Below, in pieces: positions 7,711 to 15,582 of a DNA stretch of 64,000 nucleotides (position 1 is the stretch's first letter; the number at the start of each line of letters is the position of its first letter). The DNA comes from Paracoccus zhejiangensis. GTDB lineage: Bacteria; Pseudomonadota; Alphaproteobacteria; Rhodobacterales; Rhodobacteraceae. The notes beneath the pieces are model-generated. The model saw only the letters and a list, made by a program, of their open reading frames with translations, was not told the origin of the DNA and searched no databases. A program made the position numbers and the translations under genes. Where the stretch lies: assembly GCF_002847445.1 (NCBI RefSeq), contig NZ_CP025430.1:186001-250000 (forward strand), in the 5' to 3' direction.

Positions 7711-7916
7711 CAGAACGGCACCTCCGGATCGGGCCGGGGTGCGCTGGCCATCATCGCTTCCTGGAAGCCGTCGACGGCGGCGGTGGTGAGGGCGAGTGCC
7801 TGCGCCTCCGCGAGATCGGCGAACCGCGTGGTCCAGCCGATCTCGGCCATCAGTTCGGCCATGTTCTTCAAGGCGGCGCGCAGCGCGGCCTGTTCACGTT
7901 CATCGGGATCGATCAT
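7710..7916 (-). CDS. Small hypothetical protein, first gene of leftward replication operon (68 aa)
   Basis: The protein starts MIDPDEREQAALRAALKNMA, is mostly helical and alanine-rich, and ends in a proline tail (APRPDPEVPF). There is no cysteine motif or membrane segment. Its stop shares one base with the ATG of the Cas4-like nuclease (TGATG), so the pair is translationally coupled and this is the first cistron of the run leading to the primase and RuvC genes. I do not recognise the family. A short helical partner of the nuclease is a reasonable guess but nothing proves it. Confidence 0.6.
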   Translation of the reverse strand: MIDPDEREQAALRAALKNMAELMAEIGWTTRFADLAEAQALALTTAAVDGFQEAMMASAPRPDPEVPF

Positions 7917-8079
7917 GCGCAGCCCTCATGTGCCGGGGCCGCATGCGGGCATGGATGGATGTCAGCGCGGCGCGCGAAGGGGATTGTGGTCATGGGAGAG
8001 CTCCAGATGCTCTCCTCACCTACCGGCCGGCTGTCCTGACTGTCGGATGTGCGGTTCGGAACACTTCGGGAACATGGAC

Positions 8080-8093
8080 TTGTGCGTTCACAA
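8080..8093. promoter_or_regulatory. Small palindrome in divergent promoter region (TTGTG-N4-CACAA)
   Basis: TTGTG (8080-8084) and CACAA (8089-8093) form a five-base inverted repeat. They lie in the 228-base gap between the leftward replication operon (first codon at 7916) and the rightward gene at 8145. The gap also has a direct repeat around 8053-8073 (GTTCGGAAC and TTCGGGAAC). Promoters in both directions must lie here. I could not pick a convincing -35/-10 pair, so this is only a candidate operator. Confidence 0.3.
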
Positions 8094-8144
8094 CTCTGCC
8101 GATAGCCTGAACTTTCCCCGATTCACCCTGGAGCCGAGTCGCGC

Positions 8145-9335
8145 ATGGCGTCATTCAACCCGAGAAGCTTCACCAACCCTGATCGCCTCAAGAGCATTTC
8201 GCCGAAGCACCTACTGAAGTTTTTCGCGACGTGGGCGGAATATTTTTCGGCGCGGGGTTTTGAACTTCCGGTCGAAGCGGATGAGGATTTTCCCTACGAC
8301 GATCTTGCTGCAGTGTTGATGAAGCCCGACGAAAACGTGCCGCCCGAAATGGTCGACGCGCTTTTCTACGTGCACGAGACCGCGACCAAGGAAACCGCCG
8401 AGGAGCTGATCGAGGCGGCAGGACGGGCTGGCCTCACGATCGAGGCCGGTGAGGAACCATCCGATGCGGACATCGCCCTGCAGATCTGGCTCCAGAAACC
8501 TGATCTGCTGCGACGTCAGCATGCCGAGACCGTGGCATTCACACGTTCGCGTTTCATCTACTTCGCGGGCCACAGCGGCAAGCCGCGACCGGCTCCGGAT
8601 CCGACCGTCGAACAGACCGCGATCATTCAGGAGCGGATGGACGAGTGGTTCGACCGCAAGCGCCGTGGCAAGGGCTCACGGGTATTCGCTTTTCCGCGCG
8701 GCACGAAGACATGGTTCATGGTCCGGCATGGCGAACCGATGCGGCGCGAGGGGCGACATCAGGATGATGGCGGATCGGGAATCGCCTACTACCGACCGCA
8801 GAAGCACGACGTCGTCATCTATGACGGCGAGTCTGACGAACTTGCCGTCAATGCAGGGACGAAAGGCGAAACCGAGCTCTACCTGCGGACGTTCGGCGGG
8901 GTCATCTTCGGGGACGAGGAGTACTTCAATCGCTCGAACCGCTTCACCCTCGATCCGCTGCTGGAGAAGGGCGAGAAATCGCTCGACAACGACACTGTCT
9001 CCGAGATCGTCAAGGTGCGCCTGATCGAAATCGAACGCTTCTGGGGCGGAAAGGCCAAGGAGAAGGAGGTGCGCAAGGCGAACGACCTCTTCATGGCCTG
9101 GGACAACAATTGGGAGCGGCGCCTTGCGGGCGGTTCCATCGACCGGGCCGTTTTCAAGGTCAAGTTCGATGAGGATGGCAAGGAGCGGACGGTTGCCATT
9201 CTCCCGCCGAGCCTCGCGCGCTATGACCGTGATGCCGACAGCGATCTGATCGACCGCTGGCTCAAGGATCAGGGATTTTGCCGCCCCAACGTCGGAGATG
9301 AGGACGATGACGTCGGCGTTCTGGAGGACGATTGA
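8145..9335 (+). CDS. Unrecognised 396-aa protein, first gene of an isolated two-gene unit
   Basis: I do not recognise this protein. It is soluble, rich in charged and aromatic residues, and ends in a very acidic tail (GDEDDDVGVLEDD). The N-terminal 80 residues (SPKHLLKFFATWAEYF) look helical. The centre has a dense block of polar residues about 190-245 (TWFMVRHGEPMRREGRHQ, then YYRPQKHDVVIYDG) that could be an active or ligand site; RHGEP superficially recalls histidine phosphatases, but the rest of that fold is not evident. A helical stretch with paired acidic and basic residues follows at about 285-330. The start has TGGAG eleven bases upstream. The next gene overlaps its end, so the two are co-translated. 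It lies between oppositely oriented phage operons. Confidence 0.75.
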   Translation: MASFNPRSFTNPDRLKSISPKHLLKFFATWAEYFSARGFELPVEADEDFPYDDLAAVLMKPDENVPPEMVDALFYVHETATKETAEELIEAAGRAGLTIEAGEEPSDADIALQIWLQKPDLLRRQHAETVAFTRSRFIYFAGHSGKPRPAPDPTVEQTAIIQERMDEWFDRKRRGKGSRVFAFPRGTKTWFMVRHGEPMRREGRHQDDGGSGIAYYRPQKHDVVIYDGESDELAVNAGTKGETELYLRTFGGVIFGDEEYFNRSNRFTLDPLLEKGEKSLDNDTVSEIVKVRLIEIERFWGGKAKEKEVRKANDLFMAWDNNWERRLAGGSIDRAVFKVKFDEDGKERTVAILPPSLARYDRDADSDLIDRWLKDQGFCRPNVGDEDDDVGVLEDD

Positions 9336-10464
9336 GCGCGTTCCCGGTCACGCGACCGACACGCGCGACTGGAAGGTGGACCTGACGGATTGCTGGACCG
9401 AGGTCGAACGCTACCTTCCGGAGACCTCCAAGTACGCAGAACGTATCGACTGTCCCTGGCCCGGCGGGGAGCATTGCCCGCGCCACGTCGTGCGGCATGC
9501 CGGCGGCTTGGTCCGTGCCGTCTGCAGCGATCCGGGGCGACTCTGCGAAACCCTCGACATCAATTCCGACGATATCCGCATCCGTGAACTCGACGGCCGC
9601 AGACTATTCGCCGACATTGCCACGGCGCTTGGTCTCGTCGCGCCCGCCGCGTTTGCGCGCGGGGCGGCCCTTCTGCACATAGGCGATCATGCCATTGCCG
9701 CCGGCCGGAGTTTTCCGGTGTTCGCTGCGCTCACAAGCCCGGGCGCGCCGCTCGGCCGGGCAGACGTCCTCGACCTCGATCGTCGCAATCTGCCTTTCGT
9801 CCTGCTGGTGACATCGCTCGGCGCGATTGACCCGGACGTTCCGGCCTTCCTTGCGGCCCGGCGAGGGCGTGTTCTGACGTGGGCCGAATGCCTCGACTTC
9901 GCCCCCCCACCGCGCAAGGGATTCGTCGCTGCCATGCCGGTTGCAGACCTCTTCGCGCCCGAGATCGCGGCACTGACGGACGCAGGTGATGTCGTCCAAC
10001 ATCCCGTGATGACTCTGCCTGCGAATGCGCGCTGGTCCGATCTGCGCTTCGCGTTTCGCGAGGACGCAGTGCTCAACGTCAGCTACCTCGGGCAGGCTCC
10101 GGCGCGCCTTGAACCGGACCAGATCGGCATGCGCGATGAGCGGAACGGCAGGCCGAACCGGCAGTGGCGGCTGCTCCTTGTTTGCGCCGCGCTTGGCGGG
10201 GCATTGCCTCGGTCCTTTCCGATCTCCACCATCAGAGGACGCCGTCCCTCGCGCGACGTGGTCGCTATCCTGGGGGAGTTTGAGCGCGGCTACGATCGGC
10301 AGCGCCAGCTTCTCGCCGCCGCGCTAAGGGCGCAGTTCGGGATCGACGACGATCCGTTCACGGCCGAGGACGATTGTTACGCGGCACGCTTCCTTGTCGA
10401 TGCAAGTGCGCTGCGTCAGGGTCGCGCCGACCAGCGCGACCGAAATTTCGCCGAAGACGACTGA
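9307..10464 (+). CDS. Unrecognised 385-aa protein with N-terminal Cys/His cluster, second gene of the pair
   Basis: I do not recognise this protein. Near its N-terminus four cysteines are spaced C-x7-C-x15-C-x6-C, with histidines between (PWPGGEH, PRHVVRH, SDPGRL), which looks like a zinc site. The rest alternates hydrophobic strands with proline and arginine and has no clear nucleotide-binding motif. The C-terminal part (about 290-385) contains a basic segment (TIRGRRPSRDVVAILGEFE) and two helices. The ATG at 9307 is preferred because GGAG at 9294-9297 is nine bases upstream; an ATG at 9298 is in the same frame. The first codons lie inside the end of the upstream gene. A strong terminator follows about 30 bases after the stop. 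Confidence 0.75.
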   Translation: MTSAFWRTIERVPGHATDTRDWKVDLTDCWTEVERYLPETSKYAERIDCPWPGGEHCPRHVVRHAGGLVRAVCSDPGRLCETLDINSDDIRIRELDGRRLFADIATALGLVAPAAFARGAALLHIGDHAIAAGRSFPVFAALTSPGAPLGRADVLDLDRRNLPFVLLVTSLGAIDPDVPAFLAARRGRVLTWAECLDFAPPPRKGFVAAMPVADLFAPEIAALTDAGDVVQHPVMTLPANARWSDLRFAFREDAVLNVSYLGQAPARLEPDQIGMRDERNGRPNRQWRLLLVCAALGGALPRSFPISTIRGRRPSRDVVAILGEFERGYDRQRQLLAAALRAQFGIDDDPFTAEDDCYAARFLVDASALRQGRADQRDRNFAEDD

Positions 10465-10492
10465 TCTTTTCTGAACTTTTTTCATCCCACCC

Positions 10493-10527
10493 AACCCCAT
10501 GAAACCGCTAGGTTTCGTGGGGTTTTT
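10493..10527 (+). terminator. Rho-independent terminator after the unknown gene pair
   Basis: AACCCCATGAAACC pairs with GGTTTCGTGGGGTT around the loop GCTA (10507-10510). One T-G wobble interrupts a 12-bp core stem, and five T residues follow at 10523-10527. It is 28 bases beyond the stop of the second gene and isolates the pair from the sigma-factor operon downstream. Confidence 0.88.
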
Positions 10528-10627
10528 GCTTCTCCAATCCCCCTGATTTCGAGGCCCTCCAACGAATTTTCGCCGGTGCCAGGCACTCGGGCCGCGTGCC
10601 CGTCCACCTGGACGAAGGCGAAACTTC

Positions 10628-11239
10628 ATGGAGCGTTTCAACCCCATTTGCGACGCGCGCTCGCGCGTCTCCCGCAACATCACCATTCGCGCCGAACGGC
10701 TGGCCCGCTCGGGCTCCGTCCCCGGAATGGATGCCGAGGACATCAAGCAGGATCTGCGGCTGCATCTCTATCGCCGGGACGAGAAGTTCGACCCGGCTCG
10801 CGGTCAGTATGACACCTTCGCCGACCGCGTGCTGGCGAACCGCATCGCCACGCTGGCCGCGCCGACCGAACGGCTGCGGGCCGAGCGGGCTTGGATCGAC
10901 TTCGACAGTCCCGCCGAGGGGCGCGGTGATGACGAGATGCTGCCGCTCGCGGAAACGCTGCCCGACAGCGCGATGCCGCACGCCGCCGTCGCGCGTGCAC
11001 CGGACGAGGCATTCGGGCTGGTCCGCGATGTCCGGCGACTTCTCGCAGGGCTATCACCGACCTGCACGGATGTCGCGCTGGCGCTGATCGACATGTCGCC
11101 GACGGAGGCAGCCGAGGCCCTCGGGATCCATCGCAGCACAGTCTACGCCCGGCTTGCCACCATCCGGAAGGCCGCCGAGGCGCTTGATCTCGCCGCATAT
11201 CTCGGTGCCGCCCCGACAGTCTCGGAGGCCCGCCGGTAG
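10628..11239 (+). CDS. Phage-encoded sigma-70-like factor (ECF type)
   Basis: The 203-residue protein has a region-2-like segment at 34-72 (GMDAEDIKQDLRLHLYRR, then a YDTFADRVLANR core). It also has a C-terminal region-4-like helix-turn-helix at about 150-183 (LIDMSPTEAAEALGIHRSTV), joined by an acidic linker. This two-domain plan is that of ECF sigma factors, which redirect RNA polymerase. It is the first gene after the terminator at 10.5 kb, on the same strand as the recombination genes that follow, so it could control a later transcriptional phase of the phage. No anti-sigma gene is adjacent. A DNA-binding protein that has lost polymerase contacts remains possible. Confidence 0.78.
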   Translation: MERFNPICDARSRVSRNITIRAERLARSGSVPGMDAEDIKQDLRLHLYRRDEKFDPARGQYDTFADRVLANRIATLAAPTERLRAERAWIDFDSPAEGRGDDEMLPLAETLPDSAMPHAAVARAPDEAFGLVRDVRRLLAGLSPTCTDVALALIDMSPTEAAEALGIHRSTVYARLATIRKAAEALDLAAYLGAAPTVSEARR

Positions 11240-11417
11240 GTGACAACAGGACCGGCGATGAGCCGGTTCCACCAAGTTTCATGCCGGGCCCTCGGAGGAA
11301 TGCAACACCCCCACGCGGGGAAACACTCCGACCGCAAGCTCCAGGGCGGCGTCAGGCCCGGCAGCAGTCTTCCCGACGATCCCTGGACAGCAACCGACGA
11401 CAACACGGAGCGTCACC

Positions 11418-11711
11418 ATGTTCAAGACTACCCCTCTGAAGCGCCTGCGCGAACTGCGCTGGCTGGAAATGCTTCCCGCCAACGTCGATGTCCCGGCGGT
11501 CTTCGACAGGCCGGGCCAGGTCGTGCCGATCGAACGCGCCACGGTGGACGAGATCGAGTTCGCCCTTGTCGCCCTGGCGCGACAGCAATCCGACCTCTAC
11601 CGCCTGACCGGCGCGCTTGATGACGTGCTGAAGATGGCGCGCCGTCAGGGTGCCTGTGGTGCAGACAATGCCATCTTGGCCGCTGCGCGCGATTTGGAGG
11701 GCGGCAAGTGA
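11418..11711 (+). CDS. Hypothetical phage protein (97 aa)
   Basis: The protein starts MFKTTPLKRLRELRWLEMLP and is helical, with PGQVVPIERATVDEIEFALV in the middle and an alanine-rich end (ADNAILAAARDLEGGK). The ATG has ACGGAG (11405-11410) seven bases upstream, and the stop overlaps the start of the ATPase gene by four bases. The 178-base leader before it carries small GC-rich hairpin potential (CCCC-ACGC-GGGG near 11312) but no gene I can support. No family is recognised; a partner or loader for the ATPase is the natural guess from position. Confidence 0.65.
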   Translation: MFKTTPLKRLRELRWLEMLPANVDVPAVFDRPGQVVPIERATVDEIEFALVALARQQSDLYRLTGALDDVLKMARRQGACGADNAILAAARDLEGGK

Positions 11712-12604
11712 GCGCCCCCTTCGGCGCCGGGCCGCTCCGGATCATCACCGCCGACGAACGCCTGCGCGAAGCGCGCGGCATCAAGGGGGTGCTCACGGGC
11801 ACCTCCGGCATCGGCAAGACCACGCAACTCCTGACCCTCGATCCGCAGCGAACGCTTTTCCTGAACCTCGAGGCGGGCGAACTGGCCGTGCAGGGCTGGC
11901 CCGGCGACGAGATCCGCATCCGCGATTGGGAGGTCGCCCGCGATCTCGCTGCCTGGATCGGCGGCGCCAACCCGGCCATGCGGGACGACCAGTCCTATGG
12001 GCCGGGACATTTCGCGCGGGTCTGCGCGGCCTTCGGCCCCGCCACCCAGCTCGACAAATACGACACCGTATTCGTCGACAGCATCTCCGTCGCCTCGCGC
12101 ATCTGCCTGCAGTGGTGCAAGGGCCAGTCCCAGGCGCAGTCCGACAGGACCGGCAAACCCGACCTGCGGGCCACCTACGGGTTGCTCGGCCAGGAGATGA
12201 TCGGCTGGCTGACGCATCTGCAGCACACCCCCGCCAAGAACATCTGGCTGGTCGGGCTTCTCGACCGCAAGCTCGACGACTTCGGCAAGCCTTTCTTCTC
12301 GATGCAGATCGAGGGCTCGAAGACCGGGCTCGAACTGCCCGGCATCGTAGACGAGGTCATCACCCTGACCGAGTTGCGCCCCGAGAAGGGCGAACCGTTC
12401 CGCGCCTTCATCTGCACCACCATCAACGATTTCGGTCTGCCGGCGAAGGACCGCAGCGGGCGGCTGTCGATGATCGAGTCCGCCCATCTCGGACGGCTCA
12501 TGGCGAAGATCCGCGGTCCGCGCCCCGAGGGCGCCGCCCGCCTGAACTTCGATCTGCCCGCGGCCGCGACCGCACCCAATTCCCCGACGACGCAAGGAGC
12601 ATGA
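11708..12604 (+). CDS. Phage ATP-binding protein (AAA/RecA-like, AAA_24 type)
   Basis: This 298-residue protein has Walker A GTSGIGKT at 31-38, a Walker B-type strand (YDTVFVDSISVASR, about 117-130), and a RecA-like order of strands ending in a conserved TTINDFGLP region. Proteins of this kind are common in phages next to single-strand-binding or helicase genes and are thought to act in recombination or replication; the biochemical role of most is untested. It starts inside the end of the upstream gene (4-base overlap) and is followed at once by an unknown DNA-metabolism-type gene and an SF2 helicase, supporting one functional module. Confidence 0.82.
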   Translation: MSAPFGAGPLRIITADERLREARGIKGVLTGTSGIGKTTQLLTLDPQRTLFLNLEAGELAVQGWPGDEIRIRDWEVARDLAAWIGGANPAMRDDQSYGPGHFARVCAAFGPATQLDKYDTVFVDSISVASRICLQWCKGQSQAQSDRTGKPDLRATYGLLGQEMIGWLTHLQHTPAKNIWLVGLLDRKLDDFGKPFFSMQIEGSKTGLELPGIVDEVITLTELRPEKGEPFRAFICTTINDFGLPAKDRSGRLSMIESAHLGRLMAKIRGPRPEGAARLNFDLPAAATAPNSPTTQGA

Positions 12605-12606
12605 CC

Positions 12607-13236
12607 ATGGCGAGCGACATGGATTTCAACGGCGCGGACACGCAGGACGCCGCCTTCGACCTGATCCCGGCCAACACGCTGGCCAAGGTTTGCCTGACCA
12701 TCCGTCCCGGTGGCGCTGGTCCCGAGGGCTGGCTCACCCAGAGCAAGACCAGCCCGGCCCTCTACCTCAACACCGAAGCGGTGGTGATGGAAGGGCCGTT
12801 CGCGCGGCGGCGCATTTACACCCGCATCGGGTTTCGCGGGAAGGCCGCGGGCGGCCCGGGCGACGACACTTACGGCAATCGCGGCCGCGCGATGATCCGC
12901 GGCATCCTGGAATCCGCCCGGGGCGTGCGCGCCGACGACCAGTCGAACGCTGCCCGTGCGGCGCGTATGATCCGCAGCCTCGGCGAGCTGAGCGGGCTCG
13001 AGTTCGTGGCCCGCATCGGTATCGAACGCGACAAGGACAAGCCCGAGGACAGCGGCCGCAACGTCATCAAGGCGGCCATCGGCGCCGACCATGCCGAATA
13101 TGCTCGGGTGATGGGCAGCGTACCCCAGCCACCGCAGCAGGGTCAGTTCACCGCCTCGGGCCCGCAGCTTGCGGACAACGGCATGGGTCAGTCGGGCGCG
13201 CCGTCCTCCGGCTCCGCGCCCTTCTGGGCACGCTGA
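12607..13236 (+). CDS. Phage protein of likely DNA-metabolism module (209 aa, DUF669-like position)
   Basis: From ATG 12607, which has AAGGAG at 12594-12599 (seven-base spacing), the protein begins MASDMDFNGADTQDAAFDLI. It has a central strand-rich domain (GWLTQSKTSPALYLNTEAVV; RRRIYTRIGFRGK), then a helical region, and a glutamine/glycine/serine-rich tail ending PFWAR. Order and position (AAA ATPase, this protein, helicase) match phage modules in which this slot is a single-strand-binding or DUF669-type protein. The disordered tail with a terminal aromatic is reminiscent of SSB proteins. I cannot assign the family firmly. An in-frame ATG at 12601 overlaps the previous stop but sits only one base after AAGGAG. 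Confidence 0.6.
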   Translation: MASDMDFNGADTQDAAFDLIPANTLAKVCLTIRPGGAGPEGWLTQSKTSPALYLNTEAVVMEGPFARRRIYTRIGFRGKAAGGPGDDTYGNRGRAMIRGILESARGVRADDQSNAARAARMIRSLGELSGLEFVARIGIERDKDKPEDSGRNVIKAAIGADHAEYARVMGSVPQPPQQGQFTASGPQLADNGMGQSGAPSSGSAPFWAR

Positions 13237-13247
13237 GGGGGACGGTC

Positions 13248-14930
13248 ATGATTCCGCGCGACTATCAGAGGGCGGCGGTCGATGCCGCCCGCGACCGCAC
13301 CGCCGCACATGGCAACACCATGCTGGTGCTGCCGACCGGGGCGGGAAAGACGGCCATCGCCGGTTTCTACATCGGCGAGGAACTGGAGAACCGCAGACAC
13401 GACCGCGTCCTGGTTCTGCAGCACACGGACGAGTTGATCGATCAGAACCGGACCTCCATCGGGGCCGTGACCGGAATGGCCACCTCGGTGGTCAAGGCCG
13501 AACAGGACGATTGGGGCGGCCGCATCGTCTTCGGCAGCGTCCAGACGCTTGCCCGCGCCACCCGGCGCGAACGCATGGCGCCGGTCTCGCATCTCGTCAT
13601 CGACGAATGCCACCGCTCCGCCGCGCAAAGCTATCAGTCCATCATCGATGCGTCGCGGGCCCTCAATCCGGAGATCAAGCTGCTCGGACTTTCGGCCACG
13701 CCGGGCCGCGGCGACGGCCGCAGCCTTCGGCGCACCTTCAGCAATGTCGGCTATCACCTGAAGATCGGCACGCTGATCGGGCGCGGTCTCCTGGTGCCGC
13801 CGCGCACCTATACCATCGATCTCGGCGTCGAGGACGAACTGGCGGAGCTCGGCGCCACCGCCGGCGATGTCGACATGCGCGCGGCAGACAAGGTGCTGAA
13901 CCGCTCGGTGCTGAACGAAGCGGTCGTCGAGCACTGGCAGGCGAAGGCGGCGGACCGGCGCAGCATCTTCTTCTGCGCGACGGTCGACCATGCCGATGCG
14001 GTGGCAGAGGCCTTCCGCGCCGCGGGCGTCACGGCCGAGACGATCTCGGGCGACATGCCCTCGCGGGTGCGCGCCGACCTCATCGCCCGGTTCGACCGGG
14101 GCGGGGTGCAGGTGCTGACGAACTGCATGGTCCTGACCGAGGGCTTCGACAGCCAGCCGGTTGGCTGCATCGGCATCCTGCGCCCGATGCTGCACAAGGG
14201 CACCTTCATCCAGGCGGTGGGGCGCGGTCTGCGCCGTGTCGATCCCGCACGTTTCCCTGGTGTCGTGAAGACCGACTGCATCGTGCTGGATTTCGCGGGC
14301 GCGGCGCTCCGGCACGGGTCGCTCGAGCAGGAGATCAATCTCGACGAGGACGATCCCGAGCCCGGACAGGCGCCGTGGAAACTCTGCCCGACCTGCGAGG
14401 CGGAACTGCCGCTCGGCGCCTCGATCTGCGATTTCTGCGGTCATGTCTTCACGCGCGAGCGTGGCGAGGCCCGGCTGCTCACCGCCTTCGACATGATGGA
14501 GATCGACCTGCTGGAACGGTCGCCGTTCGCCTGGTGCGACCTGCATGGCGACGGCCAGGCGATGATGGCGAGCGGGTTCAATGGCTGGGCCGGCGTGTTC
14601 CACGACGGCACGCTCTGGCATGCCCTCGGACAACCGAAAGGCAGGGCGATCCGACCGCTCGCCATCGGCACCCGGGTGCAGGCGCTCGCCGCCGCTGACG
14701 ATTTCCTGCGCGCCACCGAGACCGGCTCCGCCTCGATCAAGAGCCGCCGCTGGCTGAACGACCCGGCGACGATGAAACAGATGGACCTGCTGCAGCGCGC
14801 GGGGCACGAGGCCAATGGGCTGGACTTCAGCCTGTCGAAATACGCCGCCAACTGCCATCTGAACTTCCGCTGGAACCGTGGGGCGATCACCAGCGTCGTT
14901 CTCGGCCGGGCGGAGCGGTCGGCCGCATGA
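13248..14930 (+). CDS. DEAD/DEAH-box SF2 helicase with zinc ribbon
   Basis: The 560-residue helicase has motif I LPTGAGKT at 28-35, motif II DECH at about 119-122, motif III SATPGRG, and the second RecA domain ending in motif VI QAVGRGLRR. After the helicase core a CPTC-x12-CDFC zinc ribbon (about 380-400) precedes a C-terminal extension with tryptophan-rich segments (WLNDPAT; NCHLNFRWNRG). Similar phage helicases (RAD25/YprA/DEXH type) act in replication, recombination or restriction-like systems. It lies 11 bases after the upstream gene with GAGGGGGAC before the ATG, and its stop overlaps the next small gene by four bases. Confidence 0.9.
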   Translation: MIPRDYQRAAVDAARDRTAAHGNTMLVLPTGAGKTAIAGFYIGEELENRRHDRVLVLQHTDELIDQNRTSIGAVTGMATSVVKAEQDDWGGRIVFGSVQTLARATRRERMAPVSHLVIDECHRSAAQSYQSIIDASRALNPEIKLLGLSATPGRGDGRSLRRTFSNVGYHLKIGTLIGRGLLVPPRTYTIDLGVEDELAELGATAGDVDMRAADKVLNRSVLNEAVVEHWQAKAADRRSIFFCATVDHADAVAEAFRAAGVTAETISGDMPSRVRADLIARFDRGGVQVLTNCMVLTEGFDSQPVGCIGILRPMLHKGTFIQAVGRGLRRVDPARFPGVVKTDCIVLDFAGAALRHGSLEQEINLDEDDPEPGQAPWKLCPTCEAELPLGASICDFCGHVFTRERGEARLLTAFDMMEIDLLERSPFAWCDLHGDGQAMMASGFNGWAGVFHDGTLWHALGQPKGRAIRPLAIGTRVQALAAADDFLRATETGSASIKSRRWLNDPATMKQMDLLQRAGHEANGLDFSLSKYAANCHLNFRWNRGAITSVVLGRAERSAA

Positions 14931-15130
14931 AACGCCCCAATCCGCTCCCGCCCGACCAGATGTCTGCCACCGAGCGCCGCGCGGAGCTGTGCGGCCCGCT
15001 GGCGCTCGGCCTGGTTCGGCTGCGGATGCAGGATAGCTGCGAAGTATCTGACGATACCGGAGAAAGTTGCCTACACTATCCGGGCGACCAATGCCGTCAT
15101 GCAGCTCCAACTCACCGGAGAAACGCATGA
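14927..15130 (+). CDS. Small conserved protein of the serine-recombinase cassette (67 aa)
   Basis: The protein begins MKRPNPLPPDQMSATERRAE, then LCGPLALGLVRLRMQ and a polar tail ending in APTHRRNA. I have seen the same pattern (TERRAELC, LALGLVRLR, GESSLHF-like, HRR) repeatedly in front of DUF2924 and serine-recombinase genes in Rhodobacterales prophages, so it is probably a genuine member of that cassette. Its start overlaps the helicase stop (ATGA) and its stop overlaps the DUF2924 start (ATGA). Function is unknown. Confidence 0.65.
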   Translation: MKRPNPLPPDQMSATERRAELCGPLALGLVRLRMQDSCEVSDDTGESCLHYPGDQCRHAAPTHRRNA

Positions 15131-15582
15131 CGAAGCCCGACCCCATCCCCGCGCGCCTTGCCGCGCTGAAAGCCATGTCCGTAACCCAGTTGAAATCAGA
15201 GTGGCAGACGATCTTTGCGACAGCGGCGCCGAACAACAGCCGAGCGTTCCTCGAGAGCCGGTTGGCCTACCGCATCCAGGAACTGACGTATGGCGGTCCT
15301 GATCGCGAAACCCGGCGCATGCTGGACCTGCTGGCCGACGAGGTCAGCGGCACCCTGACACGCAAGAGCCAGATCGCCGATCCTCGCAATCCCGTGGTCG
15401 GCACGAGGTTGATCCGCGAATGGAACGGGGTCGAGCACACGATCACCGTCTTGCGGGATGGGTTCGAGTGGCAGGGGCGACCGTACAAATCCTTGTCCGC
15501 GATCGCGCGCGCGATCACCGGGACGCGTTGGAATGGCTACCGCTTTTTCGGGTTGCGCGAACGAAAGCGGGGGAATGATTGA
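15127..15582 (+). CDS. DUF2924 domain protein
   Basis: The 151-residue protein shows the DUF2924 pattern: LAALKAMSVTQLKSEWQTIF near the start, FLESRLAYRIQEL, then GTRLIREWNGVEHTITVL and a C-terminal GFEWQGRPYKSLSAIARAIT followed by GTRWNGYRFFGL. The last part resembles a small DNA-binding module. DUF2924 genes are almost always directly before a phage serine recombinase, as here, and probably help it, for example as a directionality or accessory factor; that role is inferred. Start and stop overlap both neighbours (ATGA and TGATG), so the three genes are coupled. Confidence 0.88.
   Translation: MTKPDPIPARLAALKAMSVTQLKSEWQTIFATAAPNNSRAFLESRLAYRIQELTYGGPDRETRRMLDLLADEVSGTLTRKSQIADPRNPVVGTRLIREWNGVEHTITVLRDGFEWQGRPYKSLSAIARAITGTRWNGYRFFGLRERKRGND

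Noticed and set aside
8700-8800. RHGEP in the first unknown protein as a histidine-phosphatase signature
   Set aside because: The motif is central rather than N-terminal and the later catalytic His/Glu pattern of that superfamily is not visible.
13188-15236. Minus-strand frame of about 680 codons opposite the SF2 helicase
   Set aside because: The plus strand encodes helicase motifs I to VI and a zinc ribbon; the other frame has only shadow composition.
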